DNA of 64,000 nt. Source: Streptomyces sp. SA15. Its GTDB lineage: Bacteria; Actinomycetota; Actinomycetes; Streptomycetales; Streptomycetaceae. A program made the translations under genes and the position numbers. Positions 50,114 to 59,990 of the stretch are shown piece after piece (the first letter of the stretch is position 1; each line of letters begins with the position of its first letter). Under the pieces are notes generated by a model. That model ran no database searches. It was given only the letters and a program-made list of their open reading frames with translations, and was not told where the DNA came from. The stretch lies in the NCBI RefSeq assembly GCF_002291145.1, contig NZ_NTGE01000035.1, positions 31,746 to 95,745 of the forward strand, given 5' to 3'.

Positions 50114-50499
50114 CGTACCTCTATTTGTCGGCCGAGGACGTCCTGGCCATCGCCCAGCTTGCCGTCGATGACCAGGACGTCGTCGTTCGCGACGTCGGCT
50201 TGCTGGCGTCGGCCGTGCACCGCCCCTCCGCCTCGATGTTCGGGCAGGAGGCGTACACCGACCTGTTCGACAAGGCGGCGGCGCTTCTGCAGTCACTTGC
50301 GATCAACCGCCCCTTCGTCGACGGGAACCAGCGCGCGGCGTGGACGTCCTGTGACGTCTTCCTGGCGCTGAATGACGTGCAGCTGCGCCCCGACATCGAC
50401 GCTGCCGAACGCCTGGTCATCGCCGTGGCCACGGGCGCCATGGACGAGGTCAAGGCCATCTCCGAGGACCTGCGGAGTCTGGCCGAACAGCCGATGTGA
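50110..50499 (+). CDS. Doc-type Fic-fold toxin with altered active site
   Basis: 129 residues of the Doc branch of the Fic family, which in active members phosphorylates EF-Tu. The active-site region reads AINRPFVDGNQRAAW, where active Doc proteins have H-x-F-x-(D/N)-(A/G)-N-K-R. Here the His position is Arg and the Lys is Gln. The rest of the fold (DLFDKAAALLQSL before it, VFLALNDVQL after it) is normal. Translation is coupled to the antitoxin by GTGA. It may be inactive or chemically different. Confidence 0.83.
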   Translation: MTYLYLSAEDVLAIAQLAVDDQDVVVRDVGLLASAVHRPSASMFGQEAYTDLFDKAAALLQSLAINRPFVDGNQRAAWTSCDVFLALNDVQLRPDIDAAERLVIAVATGAMDEVKAISEDLRSLAEQPM

Positions 50500-50616
50500 C
50501 GTGAGTCCCACCCACGGACGATCCGGCACCGTCCGCGTGTTGACGCGGTCGGGCCGCCGGTAGGGTGGCCCGGTTGCCATACCCAGCCGAGCCGCCCGAC
50601 CCCCGATCTGGAGACC

Positions 50617-52407
50617 GTGACTACCACCGCCGCCTCCTCCCATCACCTCTCTCCCGCCTTTCCCGGCCGCGCCCCCTGGGGCACCGCCAGCAAGCTGCGT
50701 GCCTGGCAGCAAGGTGCGATGGAGAAGTACGTCCAGGAGCAGCCGCGTGACTTTCTCGCCGTCGCCACGCCCGGCGCCGGGAAGACGACCTTCGCGCTGA
50801 CGCTGGCGTCCTGGCTGCTGCACCACCATGTCGTGCAGCAGGTCACCGTCGTCGCCCCGACCGAGCACCTGAAGAAGCAGTGGGCCGAGGCGGCCGCGCG
50901 GATAGGGATCAAGCTGGACCCCGAGTACAGCGCGGGGCCGCTCGGCAAGGATTACCAGGGGGTCGCGGTCACGTACGCGGGTGTGGGCGTCAGGCCCATG
51001 CTGCACCGCAACCGCGTCGAGCAGCGCAAGACCCTCGTCATCCTCGACGAGATCCACCACGCCGGTGACTCCAAGTCGTGGGGCGAGGCCTGCCTCGAGG
51101 CCTTCGAGCCGGCGACGCGGCGCCTCGCGCTCACCGGAACGCCCTTCCGGTCCGACACGAACCCCATCCCCTTCGTGACGTACGAGGAAGGGAACGACGG
51201 GATCCGGCGGTCCGCCGCCGACTACACGTACGGATACGGGTCCGCCCTGTCCGACGGCGTCGTCCGGCCGGTCATCTTCCTCTCCTACAGCGGCAACATG
51301 CGGTGGCGGACCAAGGCCGGTGACGAGATCGCCGCCCGGCTCGGCGAACCCATGACCAAGGACGCCGTCTCGCAGGCGTGGCGGACCGCGCTCGATCCGC
51401 GCGGTGAGTGGATGCCCAGCGTGCTGCGCGCCGCCGACCAGCGGCTGACCGAGGTGAGGAAGGCCATCCCGGACGCCGGTGCGCTCGTCATCGCCTCCGA
51501 TCAGGACTCCGCTCGGGCCTACGCCAAGCTCATCCGTGAGATCACCGGTAGCAAGGCGACCCTCGTGCTGTCCGACGACGCCGGCGCGTCCGCGCGGATC
51601 GACGAGTTCAGCGACAGCAACGACCGGTGGATGGTCGCCGTGCGGATGGTGTCCGAGGGTGTCGACGTGCCTCGGCTCGCGGTCGGGGTCTACGCCACCA
51701 CCATTTCCACCCCCCTCTTCTTCGCCCAGGCCGTCGGGCGTTTCGTACGGTCCCGGCGGCGCGGCGAGACCGCCTCCGTCTTCCTGCCGACCGTCCCGGA
51801 CCTGCTCACCTTCGCCAACGAGATGGAGGTCGAGCGCGACCACGCCCTCGACAAGCCGAAGAAGGACGGCGAGGAGGACCCGTACGCCGAGTCCGAGAAG
51901 GAGATGGAGGAGGCGAACAAGGAGCAGGACGAGGACACCGGCGAGCAGGAGCAGTTCGCCTTCGAGGCGCTGGAGTCCGAGGCCGTCTTCGACCGGGTGC
52001 TGTACGACGGCGCCGAGTTCGGCATGCAGGCCCATCCGGGGAGTGAAGAGGAGCAGGACTACCTCGGGATTCCGGGGCTTCTCGAACCCGATCAGGTGCA
52101 GCTGCTGCTGCAGAAGCGGCAGGCCCGGCAGATCGCGCACAGCCGGAAGAAGCCGGCCGAGGAGGCCGACCTGCTGGAGCTGCCCGCCGAGCGGCGGCCG
52201 GTCGTCTCGCACAAGGAGATGATGGAGCTCAGGAAGCAGCTCAACACGATGGTCGGTGCGTACGTCCATCAGAGCGGCAAGCCGCACGGGGTCATCCACA
52301 CCGAGCTGCGGCGCGTGTGCGGCGGCCCGCCGAGCGCCGAGGCCACGGCCGGGCAGCTGCGGCAGCGGATCGCCAAGGTGCAGGAGTGGGCCACCCGGAT
52401 GCGGTGA
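50617..52407 (+). CDS. DEAD/DEAH-box (superfamily 2) helicase
   Basis: 596 residues. Motif I is ATPGAGKTTFAL at ~50, motif Ia VVAPTEHLKKQW, motif II LDEIHHAGDS at ~144, motif III ALTGTPFRSD, and motif VI QAVGRFVRSRRRG at ~370. An acidic insert (EESEKEMEEANKEQDEDTGEQEQ region) and a helical C-terminal domain follow. GTG 50617 is preceded by GGAG. It is most like the type III restriction/RecQ-like helicases kept in the Streptomyces core; the nucleic acid target is unknown. Confidence 0.9.
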   Translation: MTTTAASSHHLSPAFPGRAPWGTASKLRAWQQGAMEKYVQEQPRDFLAVATPGAGKTTFALTLASWLLHHHVVQQVTVVAPTEHLKKQWAEAAARIGIKLDPEYSAGPLGKDYQGVAVTYAGVGVRPMLHRNRVEQRKTLVILDEIHHAGDSKSWGEACLEAFEPATRRLALTGTPFRSDTNPIPFVTYEEGNDGIRRSAADYTYGYGSALSDGVVRPVIFLSYSGNMRWRTKAGDEIAARLGEPMTKDAVSQAWRTALDPRGEWMPSVLRAADQRLTEVRKAIPDAGALVIASDQDSARAYAKLIREITGSKATLVLSDDAGASARIDEFSDSNDRWMVAVRMVSEGVDVPRLAVGVYATTISTPLFFAQAVGRFVRSRRRGETASVFLPTVPDLLTFANEMEVERDHALDKPKKDGEEDPYAESEKEMEEANKEQDEDTGEQEQFAFEALESEAVFDRVLYDGAEFGMQAHPGSEEEQDYLGIPGLLEPDQVQLLLQKRQARQIAHSRKKPAEEADLLELPAERRPVVSHKEMMELRKQLNTMVGAYVHQSGKPHGVIHTELRRVCGGPPSAEATAGQLRQRIAKVQEWATRMR

Positions 52408-52454
52408 CGCTGGGCGCTGTGCCTGAGCCGTTTTTAGGGGGCACCTTTCGTGCT

Positions 52455-52528
52455 CCGGCTGCGGGCCGCCTGTGACTGGTCGCGCCCACGCGGCGGAGCC
52501 GCATATCGACACAGCCCCGCGCCCCTTA
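52455..52528. repeat. Dispersed Streptomyces intergenic sequence
   Basis: The block around GGTCGCGCCCACGCGGCGG and CACAGCCCCGCGCCCCTT resembles a GC-rich sequence I recall from many Streptomyces intergenic regions. No second copy is present in this window. The remainder of 52408-52835 holds no gene that I can support. Confidence 0.35.
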
Positions 52529-52835
52529 AGGCGCTCCGCGCCTCTCGGGGCGCTCCTCGCGCCGTACGTATCAGGGCAAACCGGAGCGGTCCGTACCGGT
52601 CAGTGCCCGGATTCTGGACGGAGCCTTCCGCTCAGCGAACCGCCTTCGCTACTGTCCCGCTACGCACACGCCCCGTGGCAGCGCCGCCGCGGAGCGCAGC
52701 CGTGAAGCGACGCGGTCCGGCAACAGGCCGGGCCGCCGGCCGATCGGCGGCCTCTGAAGCGCGTCGCCGACGGGACTCGGTGGCGCATCCGCCGCGAGGG
52801 GGCCGCCGACCTCACCACTTGGAGGAGTGGGCGTC

Positions 52836-53477
52836 GTGACCGCGGAGACCTCTCAGACGCTCGACCGAGGACTGCGTGTCCTCAAGCTGCTGGCCGATAC
52901 GGACCACGGGCTGACCGTCACCGAGCTATCCAACAAACTGGGCGTGAACCGGACCGTCGTATACCGGTTGCTCGCCACACTCGAACAGCACGCTCTCGTA
53001 CGCCGTGACCTGGGCGGGCGTGCCCGGGTCGGGCTCGGCGTGCTGCGGCTGGGCCGCCAGGTGCATCCGCTGGTACGTGAGGCCGCGCTGCCCGCCTTGC
53101 GGTCGCTGGCCGAGGACATCGGGGCGACGGCTCATCTGACGTTGGTGGACGGCGCGGAGGCGCTGGCCGTGGCCGTGGTCGAGCCGACGTGGACGGACTA
53201 CCACGTGGCTTATCGGGCCGGGTTCCGGCATCCGCTGGACCAGGGGGCCGCGGGACGGGCGATCCTGGCGGCGCGGCAGCAGGGTCTTGTGGAGCCGGGG
53301 TACACGCTGACGCACGGGGAGTTGGAGGCGGGGGCGAGTGGGGCGGCGGCGCCGTTGCTGGGGGTGACCGGGGTCGAGGGCAGTGTCGGGGTCGTGATGT
53401 TGGCCGACGCGGTGCCGGAGCGAGTGGGGCCGCGGGTGGTGGACGCGGCTCGGGAGGTGGCGGAGGCTTTGCGCTGA
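52836..53477 (+). CDS. IclR-family transcriptional regulator
   Basis: 213 residues: a winged HTH (TLDRGLRVLKLLADTDHGLTVTELSNKLGVNRTVVYRLLATLEQHALVRRD) and an IclR effector domain (ALRSLAEDIGATAHLTLVDGAEALAVAVVEP, HPLDQGAAGRAILAA). It is shorter than usual IclR proteins (~250), mainly in the C-terminal part. GTG 52836 is 8 nt after GGAGGAG; two earlier GTG codons are too close to that site. Confidence 0.9.
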   Translation: MTAETSQTLDRGLRVLKLLADTDHGLTVTELSNKLGVNRTVVYRLLATLEQHALVRRDLGGRARVGLGVLRLGRQVHPLVREAALPALRSLAEDIGATAHLTLVDGAEALAVAVVEPTWTDYHVAYRAGFRHPLDQGAAGRAILAARQQGLVEPGYTLTHGELEAGASGAAAPLLGVTGVEGSVGVVMLADAVPERVGPRVVDAAREVAEALR

Positions 53478-53587
53478 GGTCGTACGGCGGGCCGGACGGG
53501 CGCTTGCGGCGGGACGGCGCGGCCTTTCCCGCCCGCGAAGGCAACCTGCCACCTGGCCTGATGCCACCCCCACGTTAGATTGATTCC

Positions 53588-54379
53588 GTGCTCTCTCGTC
53601 TCACGCGTCCCCAAGCCGTCGCCGCCTGTGGTCTGCCCGTCGTGGGTCTGATCGCCACCGCGGTGTTCGCGCCGCTGCCGTTCTCGTTGACGCAGCCCGG
53701 TATGACGGCGGACGTGCTCGGCGAGAACAAGGGTGCGCCGGTGATCACCATCTCCGGTGCCCCGACGCGTGACACGAGCGGGCAGTTGCGGATGACGACC
53801 ATCGAGGCGACGAACCCGGACGCGCACGTCTCGCTCGGTGAGGTGATCGACAGCTGGTTCCGCACCGACCAGGCGGTCATGCCGCGTGACGCGGTGTACC
53901 CGAGCGGGCAGAACGTCAAGGAGATCGAGCGGCACAACACCGAGGAGATGAGGAAGTCCCAGGACGCGGCGACCCGGGCCGCGCTGAACCACCTGGACCT
54001 CGGTGACCAGGACGTCGAGGTCACGCTGAGGCTCGCGGACGTCGGCGGTCCCAGCGCGGGGCTCCTGTTCACCCTCGGCATCATCGACAAGCTGAACGGC
54101 GACGGCCGCGGCGGCGACCTCACGGGCGGCCGCACCATCGCCGGTACCGGCACGATCACCGCGGACGGCACCGTCGGCCCGGTCGGGGGAGTGGCCCTGA
54201 AGACGCAGGCCGCCAAAAGGGACGGGGCGACCGTTTTCCTGGTGCCCAAGGCGGAGTGTTCCGACGCGAAGGCAGAACTGCCGAAGGGCCTACGACTGAT
54301 TCCGGTGACCACACTGAAGAGCGCGGTCAATGCGCTGACGGCCCTGGAGAGCGGGAAGGGCTCGGTACCGAGCTGCTGA
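53588..54379 (+). CDS. Membrane-anchored Lon-type (S16) protease
   Basis: 263 residues. N-terminal membrane helix AACGLPVVGLIATAVFAPL, then a domain exposed outside the cell ending in an S16 catalytic core: DVGGPSAGLLFTLGIID with the Ser, and GPVGGVALKTQAAK with the Lys of the Ser-Lys dyad. Related actinobacterial proteins often carry a PDZ domain, which is not evident here. TTAGAT, 8-13 nt before the GTG, looks like a -10 box, so the mRNA may be nearly leaderless. Confidence 0.87.
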   Translation: MLSRLTRPQAVAACGLPVVGLIATAVFAPLPFSLTQPGMTADVLGENKGAPVITISGAPTRDTSGQLRMTTIEATNPDAHVSLGEVIDSWFRTDQAVMPRDAVYPSGQNVKEIERHNTEEMRKSQDAATRAALNHLDLGDQDVEVTLRLADVGGPSAGLLFTLGIIDKLNGDGRGGDLTGGRTIAGTGTITADGTVGPVGGVALKTQAAKRDGATVFLVPKAECSDAKAELPKGLRLIPVTTLKSAVNALTALESGKGSVPSC

Positions 54380-54418
54380 AGGCGGCCGGAAGTGTCCGTA
54401 CGGCGTCCCGCCGCCCCC

Positions 54419-55393
54419 TCACCCCTCCTTCACGAACCCCTCCTCCGTCAACCAGTCCAGCGCCACCTGATGCGGATCCTCCCCGTCCACGTCCACCTTG
54501 GCGTTCAGCGTCCGCGCCACCGTGTTGTCCAGCTTCCTGGTGACCGGGTCGAGGACATCCGCGATCGCCGGCCACTTCTTCAGGGTCTTGGTGTTGATCT
54601 CCGGCGCCGCGTTGTAGTTCGGGAAGAACTTCCTGTCGTCCTCCATCACCGTCAGGTTCATGGACTTGATACGGCCGTCGGTGGTGAAGACCTCCCCGTA
54701 CGTGCAACTGCCCTTCGCGGCCTGCGTGTAGATGATCCCCGTGTCCATCTGCGTGATCCGAGACGCCGGGACGCTCATCCCGTACGCCTTCTGCATGCCG
54801 GGCAACCCGTCCTCCCGGTTGGCGAACTGGCTCTCCACGCAGAGCGTCACCGCTGCGGGGTCGGACTTGGACAGGGCGGCCACGTCCGACAACGTCCTCG
54901 TGCCGTACCTCTTGAAGCGGGACTGGTTCATGGCCAGCGCGTAGGTGTTGTTGAGCGGGGCCGGCCGCAGCCAGGTCAGGCCGTTCTTCAGGTCGGCGTC
55001 GCGTACCGCCTGCCACTGCTGCCGCGGCCCGGTGATCGGCTCGCTGTTGCCCAGGTAGTTGATCCAGGCGGTGCCCGTGTACTCGTACATGCCGTCGGCG
55101 TCACCGGACCTGACCGCCTCCCGCCCCCCGATGGAGCCCTGGATGCCCGTGCGGTCGAGCACGTCCGCGCCGGCCGCCTCGAAGGCGATGCCCATGATCG
55201 CGCCGAGGATGAGCTGCTCGGTGAACTCCTTCGACGTCACCGTCAGGTCCGCGCCCTTGAGCGGCTCGCCCCGGCCGATCGAGCCCGGGCTCACGTCGTC
55301 GACCATCGGCGAGCCGCTGGTCAGGCCGCAGCCGGAAGCGAGCAGCGACCCACCGGCCAGAAAGCCGGCCAGGAACAGGCGTGCCCTCCTCAC
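54419..55393 (-). CDS. Quaternary-amine ABC transporter, binding lipoprotein (OpuAC-like)
   Basis: 324 residues. A lipobox, LLASGC, places the lipidated Cys at ~22. The mature domain GADLTVTSKEFTEQLILGAIMGIAFEAAGADV and the closing segment DGEDPHQVALDWLTEEGF match glycine betaine/choline/carnitine-binding proteins. It is the last gene of a five-gene operon and is separated from the permease by a short tandem duplication. Confidence 0.9.
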   Translation of the reverse strand: MRRARLFLAGFLAGGSLLASGCGLTSGSPMVDDVSPGSIGRGEPLKGADLTVTSKEFTEQLILGAIMGIAFEAAGADVLDRTGIQGSIGGREAVRSGDADGMYEYTGTAWINYLGNSEPITGPRQQWQAVRDADLKNGLTWLRPAPLNNTYALAMNQSRFKRYGTRTLSDVAALSKSDPAAVTLCVESQFANREDGLPGMQKAYGMSVPASRITQMDTGIIYTQAAKGSCTYGEVFTTDGRIKSMNLTVMEDDRKFFPNYNAAPEINTKTLKKWPAIADVLDPVTRKLDNTVARTLNAKVDVDGEDPHQVALDWLTEEGFVKEG

Positions 55394-55466
55394 GTCCCCA
55401 CCTCCAGCCCCGCAGCCGCAACAGCAGTCACGTCCCCACCTCCAGCCCCCGGGGCCGCAACAGCAG
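55390..55466. repeat. 38-bp tandem duplication
   Basis: Two adjacent near-identical copies (55390-55427 and 55428-55466), each starting TCACGTCCCCACCTCCAGCC, span the permease stop codon and the start of the lipoprotein gene. Confidence 0.85.
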
Positions 55467-56234
55467 CTCGGCCAGCGACGCCAGCCAGTCCACCAGCAGC
55501 GCGAGTACGACCGTGAGGATCGAGCCCAGCATCAGCACCGGCATCCGCTGGTTGGTGATGCCGGTCGTGATCAGGACGCCCAGCCCGCCGCCCCCGCCGA
55601 AGGTCGCCAGGGTCGCCGTACCGACGTTCAGGACGAGAGCCGTACGGACGCCCGCCAGGATCAGCGGAACCGCCAGCGGCAGTTCCACCCGGCCCAGCAC
55701 CCCCATCGGCGACATGCCGATGCCGCGGGCCGCCTCCAGCAGCGTCGGGTCGTTCGCCTTCAGGCCCGCGATCGTGTTCGACAGGACCGGGAGCACGGCG
55801 TAGCTGATGATGCCGATCAGGGCCGCCTTCCGGCCGATGCCCAGCCAGATCACCAGCAGGGCGAGGAGACCGATCGCCGGCGTCGCCTGACCCATGCTGG
55901 CGACCGCCGTCGCCACGGGGGTCGCCTTCCGGAACGCCCGCCGGGTCAGCAGAATCCCCAGCGGGATCGCGATGATCAGCACGAAGAACGTGGAGATCAC
56001 CGTCAGCTCGATGTGTTGCCACAGTGCCTTCGACACCTGCCCGTTCGACAGCGCGCTCTCGGAGATCGAGTCGAGGTCGGCCTGCCGGAACCACAGCCAG
56101 GTCGCCAGCAGCACCGCCACCAGCACGGCGGGCAGGAAGGTCAGCTTCTGCCAGCCGACGTGTCTGCGCGGAAGACCGGGCGGCCCCGGCGGCGCCGACT
56201 CCTCCCGCGGCTCGTCCAGCTCCGGACCGGTCAC
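55428..56234 (-). CDS. Quaternary-amine ABC transporter permease
   Basis: 268 residues with about six membrane helices (LTFLPAVLVAVLLATWLWF; IELTVISTFFVLIIAIPLGILL). The EAA-type loop is LLEAARGIGMSPMGVLGRVELPLAVPLILAG. GTG 56234 overlaps the stop of the ATPase gene (GTGA). Confidence 0.91.
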   Translation of the reverse strand: MTGPELDEPREESAPPGPPGLPRRHVGWQKLTFLPAVLVAVLLATWLWFRQADLDSISESALSNGQVSKALWQHIELTVISTFFVLIIAIPLGILLTRRAFRKATPVATAVASMGQATPAIGLLALLVIWLGIGRKAALIGIISYAVLPVLSNTIAGLKANDPTLLEAARGIGMSPMGVLGRVELPLAVPLILAGVRTALVLNVGTATLATFGGGGGLGVLITTGITNQRMPVLMLGSILTVVLALLVDWLASLAELLLRPRGLEVGT

Positions 56235-57562
56235 GCCTTCGGCTCCCCTCCGTGGCCCTCCTGCTCGGCGTGCGTCTGCGGGGCCCGCGTCTGCTCCAGC
56301 TCGTGCTGGGCCTCGATCGCCTCCAGCCGGTCCGCCTCCATCAGCTCGTGCACGGAGTTCATCAGCGTCTCCACGTCCACGACGCCCGTGTACTCGCCGC
56401 GCCGCCCGGTGACCGCCACCCGCCCCGAACTGTCGGTGAGCACCGCCTCCAGGGCGTCCCGCAGGGTCGCGTCCCTGGTCACCGTGTCGCTCACCAGCGT
56501 CCCCGCCCGGGCCAGCGAGCCCTTGGCACGCATCAGGTCGCCGCGCCTGAGCCACTTGTAGGGCCGACCGCGCCTGTCGAGCAGCAGGATCTCGTTCGTC
56601 GTGCCGCTGGAGCGGAGCTTGCTGAAGATCTCCTGGAGCGGGTCGTCGATGGTCACCGTCGGGTAGTCGGTGATCTCCACGTCCCGTACGCGGGTCAGGT
56701 TCAGCCGCTTCAGAGCGGCCCCCGCGCCCACGAAACCGGATACGAAGTCGTCCGCCGGGTTGGTGAGGATCGCCTCCGGAGTGTCGAACTGGGCGATGTG
56801 CGACCGCTCGCGAAGCACCGCGATCCGGTCGCCCAGCTTGATCGCCTCGTCGAAGTCGTGCGTGACGAAGACGATCGTCTTGTGCAACTCGTGCTGCAAC
56901 CTGATCAACTCGTCCTGCAGATGGTCCCGGGTGATCGGGTCGACCGCGCCGAACGGCTCGTCCATCAACAGCACCGGCGGATCGGCGGCGAGCGCCCGCG
57001 CCACGCCCACCCGCTGCTGCTGGCCGCCGGAGAGCTGGCGCGGGTAGCGGCCGTGGAACTCGCCGGGGTCCAGTCCGACCAGGTCGAGCATCTCCTCGAC
57101 ACGGTCACGGATCCGCGCCTTCGGCCAGCCGATCATCTTCGGTACGAGCGCGATGTTCTGGGCGACCGTCATGTGCGGGAAGAGGCCGGAGGCCTGGATC
57201 GCGTACCCGACCTTGCGGCGCAGCTTCACCGGGTCGATGTCGGTGACGTCCTCGCCGTTGATACGGATGCGTCCGCCGGTCGGCTCGATCAGCCTGTTGA
57301 TCATCTTGAGCGTCGTCGACTTACCGCACCCGGACGGGCCGACGAAGACGACGATCTCGCCCGCCTTGATCTCCATGTTGACGTTGTCGACGGACGGCAA
57401 CGGATTGCCGGGATACTGCTTGGTCAGGTGCTCCAGCTCAATGGTGGCGCCCGCAACGCGTGATCCGGAAACGCGTGATCCGGAAACGCGTGATCCGGCA
57501 ACGCGTGATCCGGCAACACTCGATCCGGCAACGCTCGATCCGGCAAGACTCGACTCAGGCAC
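56231..57562 (-). CDS. Quaternary-amine ABC transporter ATPase with CBS tail and repeat-rich N-terminus
   Basis: 443 residues. The ABC domain has Walker A VGPSGCGKSTTLKMI, signature LSGGQQQRVGVARAL and Walker B LLMDEPFGAVDP. CBS-domain sequence follows from ~290 (VTIDDPLQEIFSKLRSSGTTNEILLLD), as in OpuAA/ProV proteins that respond to ionic strength. The first ~36 residues are repeats of the type VAGSR encoded by the 15-bp array at 57455-57559. GTG 57562 is the only start that fits because the repeats contain GTT, not GTG. It overlaps the upstream permease by 8 bp. Confidence 0.9.
   Translation of the reverse strand: MPESSLAGSSVAGSSVAGSRVAGSRVSGSRVSGSRVAGATIELEHLTKQYPGNPLPSVDNVNMEIKAGEIVVFVGPSGCGKSTTLKMINRLIEPTGGRIRINGEDVTDIDPVKLRRKVGYAIQASGLFPHMTVAQNIALVPKMIGWPKARIRDRVEEMLDLVGLDPGEFHGRYPRQLSGGQQQRVGVARALAADPPVLLMDEPFGAVDPITRDHLQDELIRLQHELHKTIVFVTHDFDEAIKLGDRIAVLRERSHIAQFDTPEAILTNPADDFVSGFVGAGAALKRLNLTRVRDVEITDYPTVTIDDPLQEIFSKLRSSGTTNEILLLDRRGRPYKWLRRGDLMRAKGSLARAGTLVSDTVTRDATLRDALEAVLTDSSGRVAVTGRRGEYTGVVDVETLMNSVHELMEADRLEAIEAQHELEQTRAPQTHAEQEGHGGEPKA
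57455..57559. repeat. 15-bp tandem repeat, seven copies, coding
   Basis: Seven contiguous 15-mers (AACGCGTGATCCGGM and variants) encode pentapeptides such as VAGSR and VSGSR at the extreme N-terminus of the ATPase. The four promoter-distal copies are the most alike. Confidence 0.9.
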
Positions 57563-58198
57563 GGATCCCCCTAGGAATGGTCAGCCGTCCGATCAGGACG
57601 TACGCGGCGTCGAACAGCAGGGCCAGGACGATGATCCCGAGCGTGCCCGCGAGCACCTGGTTGAGCGCGTTCTTGCTGCCGAGGGAGCCGAGGCCGCGGA
57701 AGATCACGTTGCCCAGGCCGGGCCCGGAAGCGAAGGCCGCGATCGCCGCGATGCCCATCAGCATCTGCGTCGAGACCCGGATGCCGGTCAGGATCGGCGG
57801 CCAGGCCAGCGGCAGCTCGACCCGCGCCAGACGCGCGAGCCGGGACATGCCGATGCCCCGGGCCGCCTCCACCAGCGAGGGGTCGACCCCGCGCAGCCCG
57901 ACGATCGCGTTGCGCACGATCGGCAGCAGCCCGTACAGCGTCAGCGCGATCACCGTGGGCGGCACGCCCAGGCCCACGATCGGGATGAGCAGACCGATCA
58001 GGGCGAGCGACGGAATGGTCAGGACGGTCGAGGTGGCCGTGGTCGCGAGGTTGTCCGCCCACTCGCTCCGATACGTGACGACGCCGATCAGCACCCCGAT
58101 CAGCGTTGCCACGACCATGCACTGGAAGACGGCGCTCGCGTGCTGGTAGGCGTCCGTCAGCAGCTGTTCGTGGCGGTTGCCGAGGTACTCCCAGAAGT

Positions 58199-58202
<4 letters not shown>
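57555..58202 (-). CDS. Quaternary-amine ABC transporter permease (first copy)
   Basis: 215 residues with five to six membrane helices (CMVVATLIGVLIGVVTYR; IPSLALIGLLIPIVGLGVPP). The coupling loop is LVEAARGIGMSRLARLARVELPLAWPPILTG. GTG 58202 overlaps the stop of the Lrp-type regulator (GTGA). Two different permeases with one ATPase fit the OpuB/OpuC arrangement. Confidence 0.91.
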
Positions 58203-59973
<1,771 letters not shown>

Positions 59974-59990
59974 CAGCCCGCCGCGCCAGG

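Noticed and set aside
57455..57559. Possible CRISPR or non-coding satellite
   Set aside because: No spacers, and the repeat keeps the reading frame of the ABC ATPase.
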